DNA of 64,000 nt. Origin: Rhodoferax sp. (GTDB lineage: Bacteria > Pseudomonadota > Gammaproteobacteria > Burkholderiales > Burkholderiaceae_C). The DNA is taken from positions 62,001 through 126,000 of the forward strand of contig VMTC01000074.1 in assembly GCA_013791765.1 (NCBI GenBank), written 5' to 3'. Shown here piece after piece: positions 41,736 to 50,455 of the stretch. The notes beneath the pieces are model-generated. The model was not told the DNA's origin, searched no databases, and saw only the letters and a list, made by a program, of their open reading frames with translations. Position numbers and translations under genes: made by a program. Within the stretch, counting starts at the first letter, position 1. Each line of letters starts with the position of its first letter.

Positions 41736-42182
41736 ATGACTGAAGCCAAATCTGACAAGCCTCAACCCGCGCCACGCAGTGCCTACAAGGTGTTTCGCAG
41801 CATCGGCACGCGCTGGATGGACAACGATGCCTACGGTCACGTGAACAACGTGGTTTATTACAGCTGGTTCGACACGGCGGTGAACGCCTACCTGATCGAA
41901 CATGGTGTGCTTGACATTCACCAGGGCGACACCATCGGCCTGGTGATTGAAACCCAGTGCAACTACTTTTCACCGCTGGCCTTTCCGCAGACGGTAGAGG
42001 CCGGCATTCGCGTGGCGCGCTTGGGCGGCTCCAGCGTGCGCTATGAAGTAGGCCTGTTTGCGCAGGGTGAGCCATTGACCGCTGCCCGGGGTCACTTTAT
42101 CCACGTCTATGTCGACAAGCAAAGCCGGCGCCCGACTCCCTTGCCGCTCAATCTCAAAACTGTTTTGGAAACACTGCTATGA
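41736..42182 (+). CDS. Acyl-CoA thioesterase (hotdog fold, YbgC/4HBT-type)
   Basis: The product is 148 residues. The 4HBT-type catalytic segment [20 protein letters not shown] contains the Asp and the His-Val-Asn-Asn loop. The start at 41736 is an ATG; the upstream TTG at 41685 lies in the phaP promoter. It hydrolyses an acyl-CoA thioester of unknown chain type. It overlaps the nitroreductase gene by 4 bp (ATGA), so they are cotranslated. The gene is divergent from phaP. Confidence 0.87.
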   Translation: MTEAKSDKPQPAPRSAYKVFRSIGTRWMDNDAYGHVNNVVYYSWFDTAVNAYLIEHGVLDIHQGDTIGLVIETQCNYFSPLAFPQTVEAGIRVARLGGSSVRYEVGLFAQGEPLTAARGHFIHVYVDKQSRRPTPLPLNLKTVLETLL

Positions 42183-42904
42183 CATCAATCAGCCTGGACG
42201 CTGCCGACGTGAGTGCCGCACTCGTGGACGCTGCTATCACCTCGCGCATGTCGGCGCGGGCCTTCACGCAAGCGCCGGTGTCGCGCCAAACCCTGACGGA
42301 CTTGCTGCAGGTCGCCAGCCGCGCACCGTCTGGCACCAACACCCAACCCTGGAAGGTGTATGTGCTGCAGGGCGAGAGCCGCGCTGCGTTGTGCGAGCAG
42401 GTTTGCGCCGCGCATGACGCCGTGCGGGCCAGCCCAGCATTGCTGAGTGAGTACCGCGAAGAATATGACTATTACCCCGAGAAATGGGTCAGTCCCTACA
42501 TTGACCGGCGCCGTGAAAACGGCTGGGGCCTGTACAACTTGCTGGGCATCGGCAAGGGCGACAAGGACAAGATGCACTTGCAGCATCAGCGCAATTACAG
42601 GTTCTTCGACGCGCCGGTCGGCCTGATGTTCACGCTGGACCGCGTCATGGGCCGTGGCTCACTGCTGGACTACGGCATGTTTCTGCAAAACATCATGGTC
42701 GCGGCGCGCGCCCGTGGCCTGCACACCTGCCCGCAGGCGGCGTGGAACGGTTTTGCCAAGATTATCTTGCCGCACATCGGCGCGCAAGCGGACGAAATGC
42801 TGGTCTGCGGCATGGCGCTGGGTTACGCCGATGGGGACGATGTGGTCAACACCTTTCACACGCCGCGCGCGGCGGTGGCAGAGTTCACGCACTGGCTGGC
42901 GTGA
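42179..42904 (+). CDS. Nitroreductase family protein
   Basis: The product is 241 residues of the FMN-dependent nitroreductase family. The FMN contact SARAFTQAPVSRQTLTDLLQ is followed by VASRAPSGTNTQPWKVYVL, and the C-terminal MLVCGMALGYADGDD also fits. It probably reduces quinones or nitroaromatics with NAD(P)H. It is translationally coupled to the thioesterase gene and convergent with the Mrp operon. Confidence 0.9.
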   Translation: MTSISLDAADVSAALVDAAITSRMSARAFTQAPVSRQTLTDLLQVASRAPSGTNTQPWKVYVLQGESRAALCEQVCAAHDAVRASPALLSEYREEYDYYPEKWVSPYIDRRRENGWGLYNLLGIGKGDKDKMHLQHQRNYRFFDAPVGLMFTLDRVMGRGSLLDYGMFLQNIMVAARARGLHTCPQAAWNGFAKIILPHIGAQADEMLVCGMALGYADGDDVVNTFHTPRAAVAEFTHWLA

Positions 42905-42929
42905 AGTGGCGCGGCAGCGGTGCCTGGCG

Positions 42930-44615
42930 TCAGACGTAATACAGAATCAGGTAGCCCAGTAACAGCACCAGCACCCACAGCGCCATGCTTCGGGTGGACC
43001 AGGTTCGGGCAAATCGGCCATCCTGGCGGTGTTGGTGCATGACCACGGTCAGCACCTCTGAGCCCACATCCAGCAGGCCGCGCATCAGCCGGTGCCAGGT
43101 GTTCACGAGGGGCAGCCCCACATTAAGCTGCAGTGCGGGTAGCAATCTGCGCCAGATCCAGTCGGTATCGAGCGTGATCGTCAGTGTGCGTTTGAGGTAG
43201 GGCAGCAGCATAAAAAACGCCAGGCCAGAGAACAGCAGCAACTGCAATTGCGTGAGCACATGCGCCCCGGTATAGGGCACGTAATTCACGGCAAAGGGAA
43301 GCAAGGCATAAAGGGGCTCGGGCCAGACCCCGAGCGCGATGCACAGAAATGCAAAAGCGACCATGGCCCAGCGCATGCTTGCCGGTGGCTCGGCCGGACG
43401 CAGGCCCGAATCCTTCTGGAAAAAAACAAACCACGGGTATTTGATGCCGGCATGCAGGAGCGCGCCCGCTGAAGCCGCGACGAGGAGCAGCCACACCGGC
43501 AGCAGATGCCCGTTGAGCGCGGCCTGGGACACCATGGACTTGGAGACAAAGCCCGAGGTGAGAGGGAAAGCCGAGATCGACAGCGCGCCAACCATGGCGC
43601 AGGTCGCAGTCAAGGGCATGGTGCGGAACAACCCACCCAACTCAGAACACTTGCGCCTACCCGTCATCAGCATCACCGAGCCGGCCGACATGAGGAGCAA
43701 GGCCACATAGATCACGCCTGCAAACGCCTGTGCGGCCGCGCCGTTCAGTGCCATCTCGGTGCCGATACCCACGCCCACCATCATCAGCCCGCCCTGGTTG
43801 ACGATGGTGTAGGCAAGGATACGCCGGATGTCGTTTTCCAGCAGGCCGTAGACGATGCCGTAGAACGCCATGAACAAGCCAACCCAAATCAGCAGTTCGG
43901 TCCCCGGAAAACCTCGAATCAGCACATAGACCGCCGTCTTGGTGGTGAACGCCGACAGAAACACGGTGCCGCTCCAGGACGCTTGCGGGTAAGCATCCGG
44001 CAACCAGGCCGACAGCGGCGGTGCGCCCGCGTTGACCAGGAAACCCATCAGGATCAGCCAGTGCGCTGGCGAGTCCAGTACCATGCGCGTGAAGGCGACA
44101 TCGCCGGTTTGCACAATATGGCCGGTGACGCCGGCAAACAGCAGCACGCCGCCCAAAAGGTGGATCATCAGGTAGCGTTGTGCGGCGCGGTAGGACTCAT
44201 CAGTGCCCTGGCTCCACAGCACCAGCGTCGAGCCAATCGCCATCAGTTCCCAAAAAGCGAACACCGTGACCAAATCACCCGCGAGCGCCACGCCGATGGC
44301 GGAGCCGGCATAGACAAACGCTGCTGGCACTTCGATGCGGCTCTTTTGACTCAGCGCGAACAGGCCGCCGCCAGCGGCCATCAACGAGAAGATGGTGGCG
44401 AACAGCCTTGAGAGCTTGTCGCCTTGCAGCGGCGTGATGGTGTAGTCAAGAAAGCGCAGTTGCCAGGCCGGGCCGTCCGGTACTTGCCACACCAACGCCA
44501 GTACGAGCAGCGGCAAAGCCACCACCGCGATGGAACGCAGCGTGCCGCGCAGCAAGGGCAGCAGCAGGGCGCCGACGATGAGCACCAAACCGGGGTGAAT
44601 CACAAGCTCAGTCAT
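42930..44615 (-). CDS. Mrp-type antiporter module, third MrpD/NuoL-like subunit
   Basis: The product is 561 residues with about 14 membrane helices of the proton-pumping complex I / Mrp family. The conserved Glu is in FAFWELMAIGS and the conserved Lys in SAFTTKTAVYVLIRG. A C-terminal extension with two more membrane segments and the basic stretch MHQHRQDGRFARTWSTRS is unusual. It is last in the ten-gene operon and overlaps the small gene before it by 8 bp. It resembles NuoL/HyfB-like modules more than classic MrpD. The role would be ion or proton translocation. Confidence 0.85.
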   Translation of the reverse strand: MTELVIHPGLVLIVGALLLPLLRGTLRSIAVVALPLLVLALVWQVPDGPAWQLRFLDYTITPLQGDKLSRLFATIFSLMAAGGGLFALSQKSRIEVPAAFVYAGSAIGVALAGDLVTVFAFWELMAIGSTLVLWSQGTDESYRAAQRYLMIHLLGGVLLFAGVTGHIVQTGDVAFTRMVLDSPAHWLILMGFLVNAGAPPLSAWLPDAYPQASWSGTVFLSAFTTKTAVYVLIRGFPGTELLIWVGLFMAFYGIVYGLLENDIRRILAYTIVNQGGLMMVGVGIGTEMALNGAAAQAFAGVIYVALLLMSAGSVMLMTGRRKCSELGGLFRTMPLTATCAMVGALSISAFPLTSGFVSKSMVSQAALNGHLLPVWLLLVAASAGALLHAGIKYPWFVFFQKDSGLRPAEPPASMRWAMVAFAFLCIALGVWPEPLYALLPFAVNYVPYTGAHVLTQLQLLLFSGLAFFMLLPYLKRTLTITLDTDWIWRRLLPALQLNVGLPLVNTWHRLMRGLLDVGSEVLTVVMHQHRQDGRFARTWSTRSMALWVLVLLLGYLILYYV

Positions 44616-44877
44616 TGTCGTGGCCGTAATAGGAGTCGGGCCGCTTGAGCAGGAGCGCCAGGCCTTTGGCGACCACCATCATGGCGACACAGCCCAGGAA
44701 GCCGAACCAGGCGTTGAAGCCAAAGATCGACTCGATTGCAAAGTGCGGATGCATGGGCACCAGAAATTCGGCCAACACCGACAGCACCAGCAGCAGCAGA
44801 AAACCACGCCACAAGCGCTTGACGTTGCGGGGCTGATCCAGCCAGTGGGGCTTCTCAATCATCGCTTTCATCCTCAC
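44608..44877 (-). CDS. Small two-helix membrane protein of the Mrp operon
   Basis: The product is 89 residues with two predicted helices (GFLLLLVLSVLAEFLVPM and AWFGFLGCVAMMVVAKGLAL) and a charged tail. The start at 44877 overlaps the stop of the upstream mrpD-like gene by 4 bp; ATG 44865 is an alternative. It overlaps the next gene by 8 bp. Its firm position between two antiporter modules suggests a structural subunit. I do not recognise a named family. Confidence 0.75.
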   Translation of the reverse strand: MRMKAMIEKPHWLDQPRNVKRLWRGFLLLLVLSVLAEFLVPMHPHFAIESIFGFNAWFGFLGCVAMMVVAKGLALLLKRPDSYYGHDND

Positions 44878-46340
44878 GGGCTAATCATCTGCCGCGCCAA
44901 CTCCAATGGCACGTCAGGGAAGAAGAACAGCAGGACGGTGCCCGCAGCGGTGGTGGTGAGCGCAATCACCATCAGCAACGGCGCCTCGCCATGCGGGTGG
45001 CCGTGAGGGTCAGCGGGTGGCGCCACGAAGAAGGCGCGGTAGATGATGGGCAGGAAGTAGCCCGCATTGAGCAGCGTGCTCACCACAATCACAGTCACAG
45101 CCAGCCAGTGCTGCGTGGCCATCGCGCCCGACAACATGTACCACTTGGAGATAAAACCGGCGGCAGGTGGCAGCCCGATCATCGACAACGCGGCGATCGC
45201 AAAGGCGCCCATGGTCCAGGGCATGCGCCGGCCGATGCCGTCGAGTTGGCTAACCTCGGTTTTATGCGAAGCGGTGTAGACCGCACCCGCAGCAAAGAAG
45301 AGCGTGATTTTCCCCACTGCGTGCACCGCAATGTGCAAGACGGCGCCGATCAGGGACAGGGGTGCCAGCAGGGCGGCCGCCATGATCACATAAGACAGCT
45401 GGCTGACCGTGGAGTAGGCCAGCCGGCGCTTCAGGTTGTTGGCTTTCAGTGCCACCACCGAGGCCGCAATGATGGTGAAGCCAGCCACCGCCACCAGCCA
45501 GTGGGCTGCACCCGCCGTTGCCAGGGTGTCAAAACCAAAGACGTAAACGATCACTTTGACCACGCTGAACACGCCGGCCTTGACCACCGCGACCGCATGC
45601 AGCAACGCAGAAACCGGCGTGGGTGCCACCATGGCGGCTGGCAGCCAGCGGTGGAATGGCATCAGCGCCGCTTTGCCGATGCCAAAGACGCACAGTGCAA
45701 GCAATAAGGCGAGTTCGGTGGGCCCGAGCTTGTCGGCCAGAATGCCCCCGACCGTGAAGTCCGTGGTGCCGGCGATATACCAGATGAAGACCAGCGCCGG
45801 CAACAGGAGCACCGTGGATGTGCTGAGCAGCAGGCCCAGATAGACGCGCCCGCCGTCTCGCGCTTTCTCGGTGCCGTGGTGCGTGACCAGTGGGTAAGTG
45901 CTGAGTGTCAGAAATTCATAAAAGATGAACAGCGTGAACAGGTTGCTGGAGAAGGCGATGCCCATGGTGGACGCAATCGCGAGCGCGAAGCAAACATAAA
46001 AACGGGTTTGATTGGCCTCCTTGTTTGAACGCATGTAGCCCATCGAGTACAGCGAGTTCACGATCCACAAGCCTGAGGCAATCAACGCAAACAGCATCCC
46101 CAGGGGCTCGACCTTGAAGGCAATCTGCAGGCCCGGCAGTAGGCTGAACAAGACCAGACCCGGTCGTGCTCCGCTCAGAACGACCGGCAGCAGCGACAGC
46201 ACGCAGGCCAGCAACGCCGCCGCCGTGACCAGCGTGATGCCTTCGCGCAGGTTGGGCACGCGCCGCGCCAATGGGATCAACAAGGCCCCGACCAGTGGCA
46301 CCGCCATGCCAGCGAGGATGGCCTGTTCGGCGGTCAGCAT
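44874..46340 (-). CDS. Mrp-type antiporter module, second MrpD-like subunit
   Basis: The product is 488 residues with about 14 membrane helices. The Glu is in FIFYEFLTLSTYPLVTHHGT and the Lys in LLHAVAVVKAGVFSVVKV, with the His/Lys-rich broken-helix region HIAVHAVGKITLFFAAGA. A His-rich loop (PPADPHGHPHGEAP) lies near the C-terminus. Its start shares one base with the stop of the preceding mrpD. It is likely an additional proton or Na+ channel module and may substitute for the N-terminal part of MrpA. Confidence 0.88.
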   Translation of the reverse strand: MLTAEQAILAGMAVPLVGALLIPLARRVPNLREGITLVTAAALLACVLSLLPVVLSGARPGLVLFSLLPGLQIAFKVEPLGMLFALIASGLWIVNSLYSMGYMRSNKEANQTRFYVCFALAIASTMGIAFSSNLFTLFIFYEFLTLSTYPLVTHHGTEKARDGGRVYLGLLLSTSTVLLLPALVFIWYIAGTTDFTVGGILADKLGPTELALLLALCVFGIGKAALMPFHRWLPAAMVAPTPVSALLHAVAVVKAGVFSVVKVIVYVFGFDTLATAGAAHWLVAVAGFTIIAASVVALKANNLKRRLAYSTVSQLSYVIMAAALLAPLSLIGAVLHIAVHAVGKITLFFAAGAVYTASHKTEVSQLDGIGRRMPWTMGAFAIAALSMIGLPPAAGFISKWYMLSGAMATQHWLAVTVIVVSTLLNAGYFLPIIYRAFFVAPPADPHGHPHGEAPLLMVIALTTTAAGTVLLFFFPDVPLELARQMISP

Positions 46341-47824
46341 CAGCGCCGCCCACCCAATAGTGCGGCTGCCGCATCAGACGCCGTGCCGATGGTGAATGAG
46401 GTGTCGAGCCCGAAGTACACAATTGCAATTACCAAAATGGCGGTCGGAATGCTCATCAGCCAAGGTGTGGCAGCAACCTCAGCCGTGTCTTTGCGCGGCT
46501 CCTGGAGGTACGCTGCTTCAACAAAGCGCCAGACGTAAACCGCCGCCAACAAGGACGACAGCACAATCATGAACACCAGCCACCACTGGCCTTTTTCGAG
46601 TGCTGCCAGCAGCAAATACCATTTGCTGACGAAGCCTGCCGTGCCCGGCACCCCGATCAAGGACAGACCGCCGATCACAATGCCAAAGCTGGTCAGTGGC
46701 ATGCGCTTGCCCAGGCCCTGCACGCGCGCCAGCGTGGTGCCCCCCATGCCAAGCGCCACGCAGCCCAATAGCATGTAGATCGCGCCCTTGGTCACGCCGT
46801 GGTTGAACAGGTGGACGATGCTGGCCGTCAGGCCGCTGACGGAGTCAAATGACATGCCAAGAATGATGTAGCCGATTTGCGCCACGCTGGAGTAGGCGAA
46901 CAACCGTTTCAGGTCGGTCTGGAAGATGGCAATGGTGCTTGCGGCAAACATGCCGGCCAAGGCCAGCAGCAGCATCATTTGCTCCATCGGCAGCTTGGCG
47001 AATACGGCGGACTCGCCGAACACCGAGAAATAGAAACGCAGCAACACATACACCGCAACCTTGGTGGCAGTGGCCGCCAGGAAGGCCGATACTGCCGAGG
47101 GGGCAAAGGTGTAGGCGTTGGGCAACCACTGGTGCAGCGGGAACAGCGCCAGCTTGAGCGATACACCCACCGTGATGAATGCCAGCGCCGCCAGCACCGG
47201 CCGCGTGCCCTGCACGGTGGCGATGCGCAGCCCCATGTCGGCCAGGTTCAGCGTGCCGGTCATCAGGTACAGCAAGCCGATGCCGATGACCAGGAAGGTG
47301 GCGCCGATCGAACCCATCAGCAGGTACTGGTAAGCGGCAAACAGCGCGCGCCGATCGCGCCCAAGCGCAATCAGTACATAGGCCGACAGCGACGAGACTT
47401 CCAGGAATACGAAAATATTGAAAGCGTCGCCCGTGATCGCAATGCCCAGCAGCCCGGTCAGGCACAGCACGAACATGGTGTAGAAAAGGTAGTGCTGCTG
47501 CGGTGGTACTTCGGCTTCAATGCTGGCGCGGCTGTAAGGCAGCACCAGCGCGGCAATGCCCGACACCAGGATCAGTATGAATGAGTTCAGCCGATCGACG
47601 CGGTACTCAATGCCCCAGGGTGCTGGCCAACTGCCGATGGCATAGCTGAGGGTGCCACTCTCGGCTACTTGAAGCCACAGCAGAACGGCGATCGCCAGAG
47701 CAGCCCAACTGGCGATCAGCGCCACGGCAAACGCCACGCTGCGCCGACGCAGCAGCACCGTGAGCGGCGCCGCGATCAGCGGAATGACGACCTGCAAGGC
47801 AGGCAGATGGGAGAGCAAGTTCAT
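46340..47824 (-). CDS. mrpD: Na+/H+ antiporter subunit MrpD
   Basis: The product is 494 residues with about 14 membrane helices. The Glu is in FVFLEVSSLSAYVLIALGRD, and the Lys in AATATKVAVYVLLRFYF. The motif HLFNHGVTKGAIYMLLGCVA is typical. It follows mrpC with a 4-bp overlap, as in normal Mrp operons, so it is the best candidate for the true MrpD. It acts as an ion translocation module in the membrane complex. Confidence 0.93.
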   Translation of the reverse strand: MNLLSHLPALQVVIPLIAAPLTVLLRRRSVAFAVALIASWAALAIAVLLWLQVAESGTLSYAIGSWPAPWGIEYRVDRLNSFILILVSGIAALVLPYSRASIEAEVPPQQHYLFYTMFVLCLTGLLGIAITGDAFNIFVFLEVSSLSAYVLIALGRDRRALFAAYQYLLMGSIGATFLVIGIGLLYLMTGTLNLADMGLRIATVQGTRPVLAALAFITVGVSLKLALFPLHQWLPNAYTFAPSAVSAFLAATATKVAVYVLLRFYFSVFGESAVFAKLPMEQMMLLLALAGMFAASTIAIFQTDLKRLFAYSSVAQIGYIILGMSFDSVSGLTASIVHLFNHGVTKGAIYMLLGCVALGMGGTTLARVQGLGKRMPLTSFGIVIGGLSLIGVPGTAGFVSKWYLLLAALEKGQWWLVFMIVLSSLLAAVYVWRFVEAAYLQEPRKDTAEVAATPWLMSIPTAILVIAIVYFGLDTSFTIGTASDAAAALLGGRR

Positions 47825-48216
47825 GGCTCTAATCCATCGCGCTCTGGTTTTGCGTCCAATTGCAGTATTTCATCTTCTTCGATGCTCTCGTAGGCCTCGC
47901 GAATGCGCACCACCAGCGCCAGGCCCAGGGCCAATGTGGCGACACCCACCACGATGGCCGTGAGAATGAGGACGTGCGGTAGGGGGTTTGAATAGACCGT
48001 GAATGCGTCGCTCAGAATCGGCGCTGTGCCACCGATCAACTTGGCTGGTGCGACGTAAAGCAGATAAACCGAGGTCTGGAAGATGCCCAGACCCACCAGC
48101 TTCTTGATCAGGTTGCTGCGCGAGATGACGATGAACAGGCCTGCGACCATCAGAAAGACGGTGATGAAGTAGGTAAAGTGACCAGCCAGTGTCATTGAGG
48201 TCGTGGCGCCCGTCAT
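47821..48216 (-). CDS. mrpC: Na+/H+ antiporter subunit MrpC (NuoK-like)
   Basis: The product is 131 residues with three membrane helices. It matches MrpC/NuoK with LIKKLVGLGIFQTSVYLLYV and the motif PLPHVLILTAIVVGVATLAL. It overlaps mrpB upstream and mrpD downstream by 4 bp each. Confidence 0.92.
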   Translation of the reverse strand: MTGATTSMTLAGHFTYFITVFLMVAGLFIVISRSNLIKKLVGLGIFQTSVYLLYVAPAKLIGGTAPILSDAFTVYSNPLPHVLILTAIVVGVATLALGLALVVRIREAYESIEEDEILQLDAKPERDGLEP

Positions 48217-48641
48217 TCGTCGTCCACCTTGCTGCGGTCAGCGAACATATAAAAGATTTTCAGCATCACGCCCGACACCGTGGTGGCAACGCCCACTTCG
48301 ACCCAGAAGATGCCGCGATGTTGGCCGTGCACCGGGTTCGGGTCGAGCACAAAATAATCGAGGTAGTTACCGCCCAGAACCAAACCGGCCACACCGACCC
48401 CTGCATAAATCAAGACACCTATGGCCATCATCGATTCCACCAGCGGCTCGGGCACGACCTTGCGGGCATCGGCCAAACCGTAGATCAGCGCGTAGAAAAT
48501 GACGGCCGCTGCCAGAATGACGCCCGCCTGGAAGCCGCCGCCCGGGCCAAAGTCACCGTGAAATTGCACGTACAAGGCAAACAGCAGAATGAAGGGAATC
48601 AGCAGCTTCGCGATGACGCGCAGGATCAAATCGCTTTTCAT
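48213..48641 (-). CDS. mrpB: Na+/H+ antiporter subunit MrpB (MnhB-like)
   Basis: The product is 142 residues with four membrane helices. MnhB features are FALYVQFHGDFGPGGGFQAG and VILAAAVIFYALIYG. It overlaps both neighbours by 4 bp. In the Mrp complex it corresponds to the NuoJ-like region. Confidence 0.92.
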   Translation of the reverse strand: MKSDLILRVIAKLLIPFILLFALYVQFHGDFGPGGGFQAGVILAAAVIFYALIYGLADARKVVPEPLVESMMAIGVLIYAGVGVAGLVLGGNYLDYFVLDPNPVHGQHRGIFWVEVGVATTVSGVMLKIFYMFADRSKVDDE

Positions 48642-49147
48642 GGCTTGCGGCCCTTGCGACGGCGCCGCAAAAGCGCCACCACACCGGCGCCGGCCGTGAA
48701 GACCACCGTGGTCTCGCCCAGCGTGTCATAGCCACGGTAGCTGGCCAATACCGCCGTGACCGCGTTGGGCACGTCGACCTCCTGCTTGATCTCATTGAGG
48801 TAACGCGGTGCCACATGCGTATGGATGGGTGCCTGGGGGTCGGAGAACTCGGGCAGGCCGAGCGTGCCGTAGACCAGCATGCCACCCACCGACAGCGACA
48901 CGAGCAGGGGGATCAGGGGTTTGCTGGGGGGGCGGGCTTCCTCGCTCTTGCACAAGTAAAGGGCACCGAGCAAGAGCACGGTTGAGATGCCTGCCCCGAC
49001 CGCTGCCTCCGTCATGGCCACGTCCACCGCATCCATGGCAACCAGCACGGTGGCCATGAAAAAACTGTAGATGCCCCCGAGCACGATCACGCTAAACAGA
49101 TTGCGGTTGCGAACGATGACCCACACGGTGATGGCCATCAGCACCAT
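48638..49147 (-). CDS. DUF4040 protein, C-terminal MrpA-like module (MbhE-like)
   Basis: The product is 169 residues. The first half (IVLGGIYSFFMATVLVAMDA then VDVAMTEAAVGAGISTVLLL) is the DUF4040 region of MrpA, and the second half (PNAVTAVLASYRGYDTLGET then TVVFTAGAGVVALLR) matches the MbhE / MrpB-N part found at the end of MrpA. There is no large MrpA N-terminal domain in the gene or beside it. ATG 49147 is the only ATG in reach; the start is a little uncertain. It lies 14 bp after mrpG. Confidence 0.88.
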   Translation of the reverse strand: MVLMAITVWVIVRNRNLFSVIVLGGIYSFFMATVLVAMDAVDVAMTEAAVGAGISTVLLLGALYLCKSEEARPPSKPLIPLLVSLSVGGMLVYGTLGLPEFSDPQAPIHTHVAPRYLNEIKQEVDVPNAVTAVLASYRGYDTLGETTVVFTAGAGVVALLRRRRKGRKP

Positions 49148-49161
49148 CAGGACGTTGATGA

Positions 49162-49491
49162 CTAGGGTTTCGATGGGGTGTTCTCCTCTTCCGCGAGCAG
49201 CGGCTTGAGCCCGCGCACCATGCCGGCGCGGGCCAGTGCGTGCGTTGCAGTCGGGCTGACAAACAAGATCAGCAAGCCGATCATGAACAGCTTGACCGCC
49301 ACCAGCGTGGCACCGGCCTGCAACATCAAGCCCAGCAAAATCAACCCGGCGCCCAGGGTTTCAATCACACTGGCGGCGTGCATGCGGGTATAAAAATCGG
49401 GCATGCGCAGCAAACCTACCGCGCCGATCACACAAAAAATGCCGCCCACGACCAGGCAGACCCAACTGATGCCATCGACCAAGACACTCAT
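49162..49491 (-). CDS. mrpG: Na+/H+ antiporter subunit MrpG
   Basis: The product is 109 residues with three membrane helices. The MrpG pattern GAVGLLRMPDFYTRMHAASV and IETLGAGLILLGLML is clear. It overlaps mrpF by 4 bp. Confidence 0.93.
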   Translation of the reverse strand: MSVLVDGISWVCLVVGGIFCVIGAVGLLRMPDFYTRMHAASVIETLGAGLILLGLMLQAGATLVAVKLFMIGLLILFVSPTATHALARAGMVRGLKPLLAEEENTPSKP

Positions 49492-49775
49492 GCGGCAGGC
49501 TCTTCGTCGTCGCCCGCGTCACCCAGGTCACCACGGCGGAAATACTTCAACACCGCAATCGTGCCGATGATGTTGAGCAGTCCGTAGACGATGGCCAGGT
49601 CCAGAAATTCAGGGCGCCCATTCAGAAAACCCAGCACCGCCAACAGCAGCATGGCGACCGTGCCAATGGTGTTCCCAGCTTGGGCGCGGTCGAACACAGT
49701 GGGGCCCAAAGCCGCGCGCACTAACGCGAGCGTGAGTGTGATCAAGAGCGCCAGAGTGGCTGCAGCAAACATCAA
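49488..49775 (-). CDS. mrpF: Na+/H+ antiporter subunit MrpF
   Basis: The product is 95 residues with three membrane helices. The motifs ALGPTVFDRAQAGNTIGTVA and FLDLAIVYGLLNIIGTIAVL match MrpF. The C-terminus is acidic (GDAGDDEEPAA). It overlaps mrpE and mrpG by 4 bp. Confidence 0.92.
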   Translation of the reverse strand: MMFAAATLALLITLTLALVRAALGPTVFDRAQAGNTIGTVAMLLLAVLGFLNGRPEFLDLAIVYGLLNIIGTIAVLKYFRRGDLGDAGDDEEPAA

Positions 49776-50248
49776 GCCTTGCCCTCAGAAGCGGTGACCA
49801 AACGATCCATTTCACTGCCCACAACGCCGCCAGCAGAACTTCGCGTGAGCCCATGGACCAGGAACTCGCCCGCGTGCGCCTCAATGGTGATGGTGCCGGG
49901 TGTCAGGGTGATGGAATTGGCGTGCAGTACCAGGCCGACAATCGTCTTTTGGCTTGGCTTGAAACGTACCAGGGTCGGGCTGATCGGGAGCTTGGGGTTC
50001 ACAATGATTTTGCTGACATCCCACCCTGATTTGATGATTTCCTTGACGAGCCACGGCCAGTAAAGCAGCGCCTTGGGAGCCAGATGAACGGGGTGACCCT
50101 CGGAGTCGACGACGTCCATTCGGCGCGCGAACCACACCACAGCCAGTGCACAGCCGACACCCGCTGACAACAAAAAAGGCGTGAAGAAACCCGACAGCAA
50201 AAGCCAGAACAGGTACAGGGAGACGAAAAGACTGACGGAGTGGAGCAC
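49772..50248 (-). CDS. mrpE: Na+/H+ antiporter subunit MrpE
   Basis: The product is 158 residues with two membrane helices and a C-terminal soluble domain. The motifs LLYWPWLVKEIIKSGWDVSK and LHANSITLTPGTITIEAHAG are those of MrpE. It is the first gene of the operon mrpE-F-G-(MrpA-C)-B-C-D-D'-small-D''. The promoter would lie in the 207-bp gap to the divergent hydroxyacid dehydrogenase gene. Confidence 0.92.
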   Translation of the reverse strand: MLHSVSLFVSLYLFWLLLSGFFTPFLLSAGVGCALAVVWFARRMDVVDSEGHPVHLAPKALLYWPWLVKEIIKSGWDVSKIIVNPKLPISPTLVRFKPSQKTIVGLVLHANSITLTPGTITIEAHAGEFLVHGLTRSSAGGVVGSEMDRLVTASEGKA

Positions 50249-50455
50249 GTCGTTTTTGGCGGTGAGTTAAAGTATTTTGCATTGTAGACACGTCTTTCAT
50301 GCGGTTTCGCAGAGGGCGCTTGGGGTCGTCAGTTTCTGGACAGCATCCCTAGGTCTTGTCCGCGCTGGACAGCAGGCGTGGGCTGCAGATGGTTCAGAAT
50401 GTGCGGCTGCTGCTGCAAACCGAATTCGCTTTTGACCTGAACCGAGGAGCGCCAA

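Noticed and set aside
41488-42075. N-terminal extension of the phaP frame
   Set aside because: It runs through the phaP promoter and the antisense of the thioesterase gene; its composition (Cys/Arg/Pro-rich) is not phasin-like.
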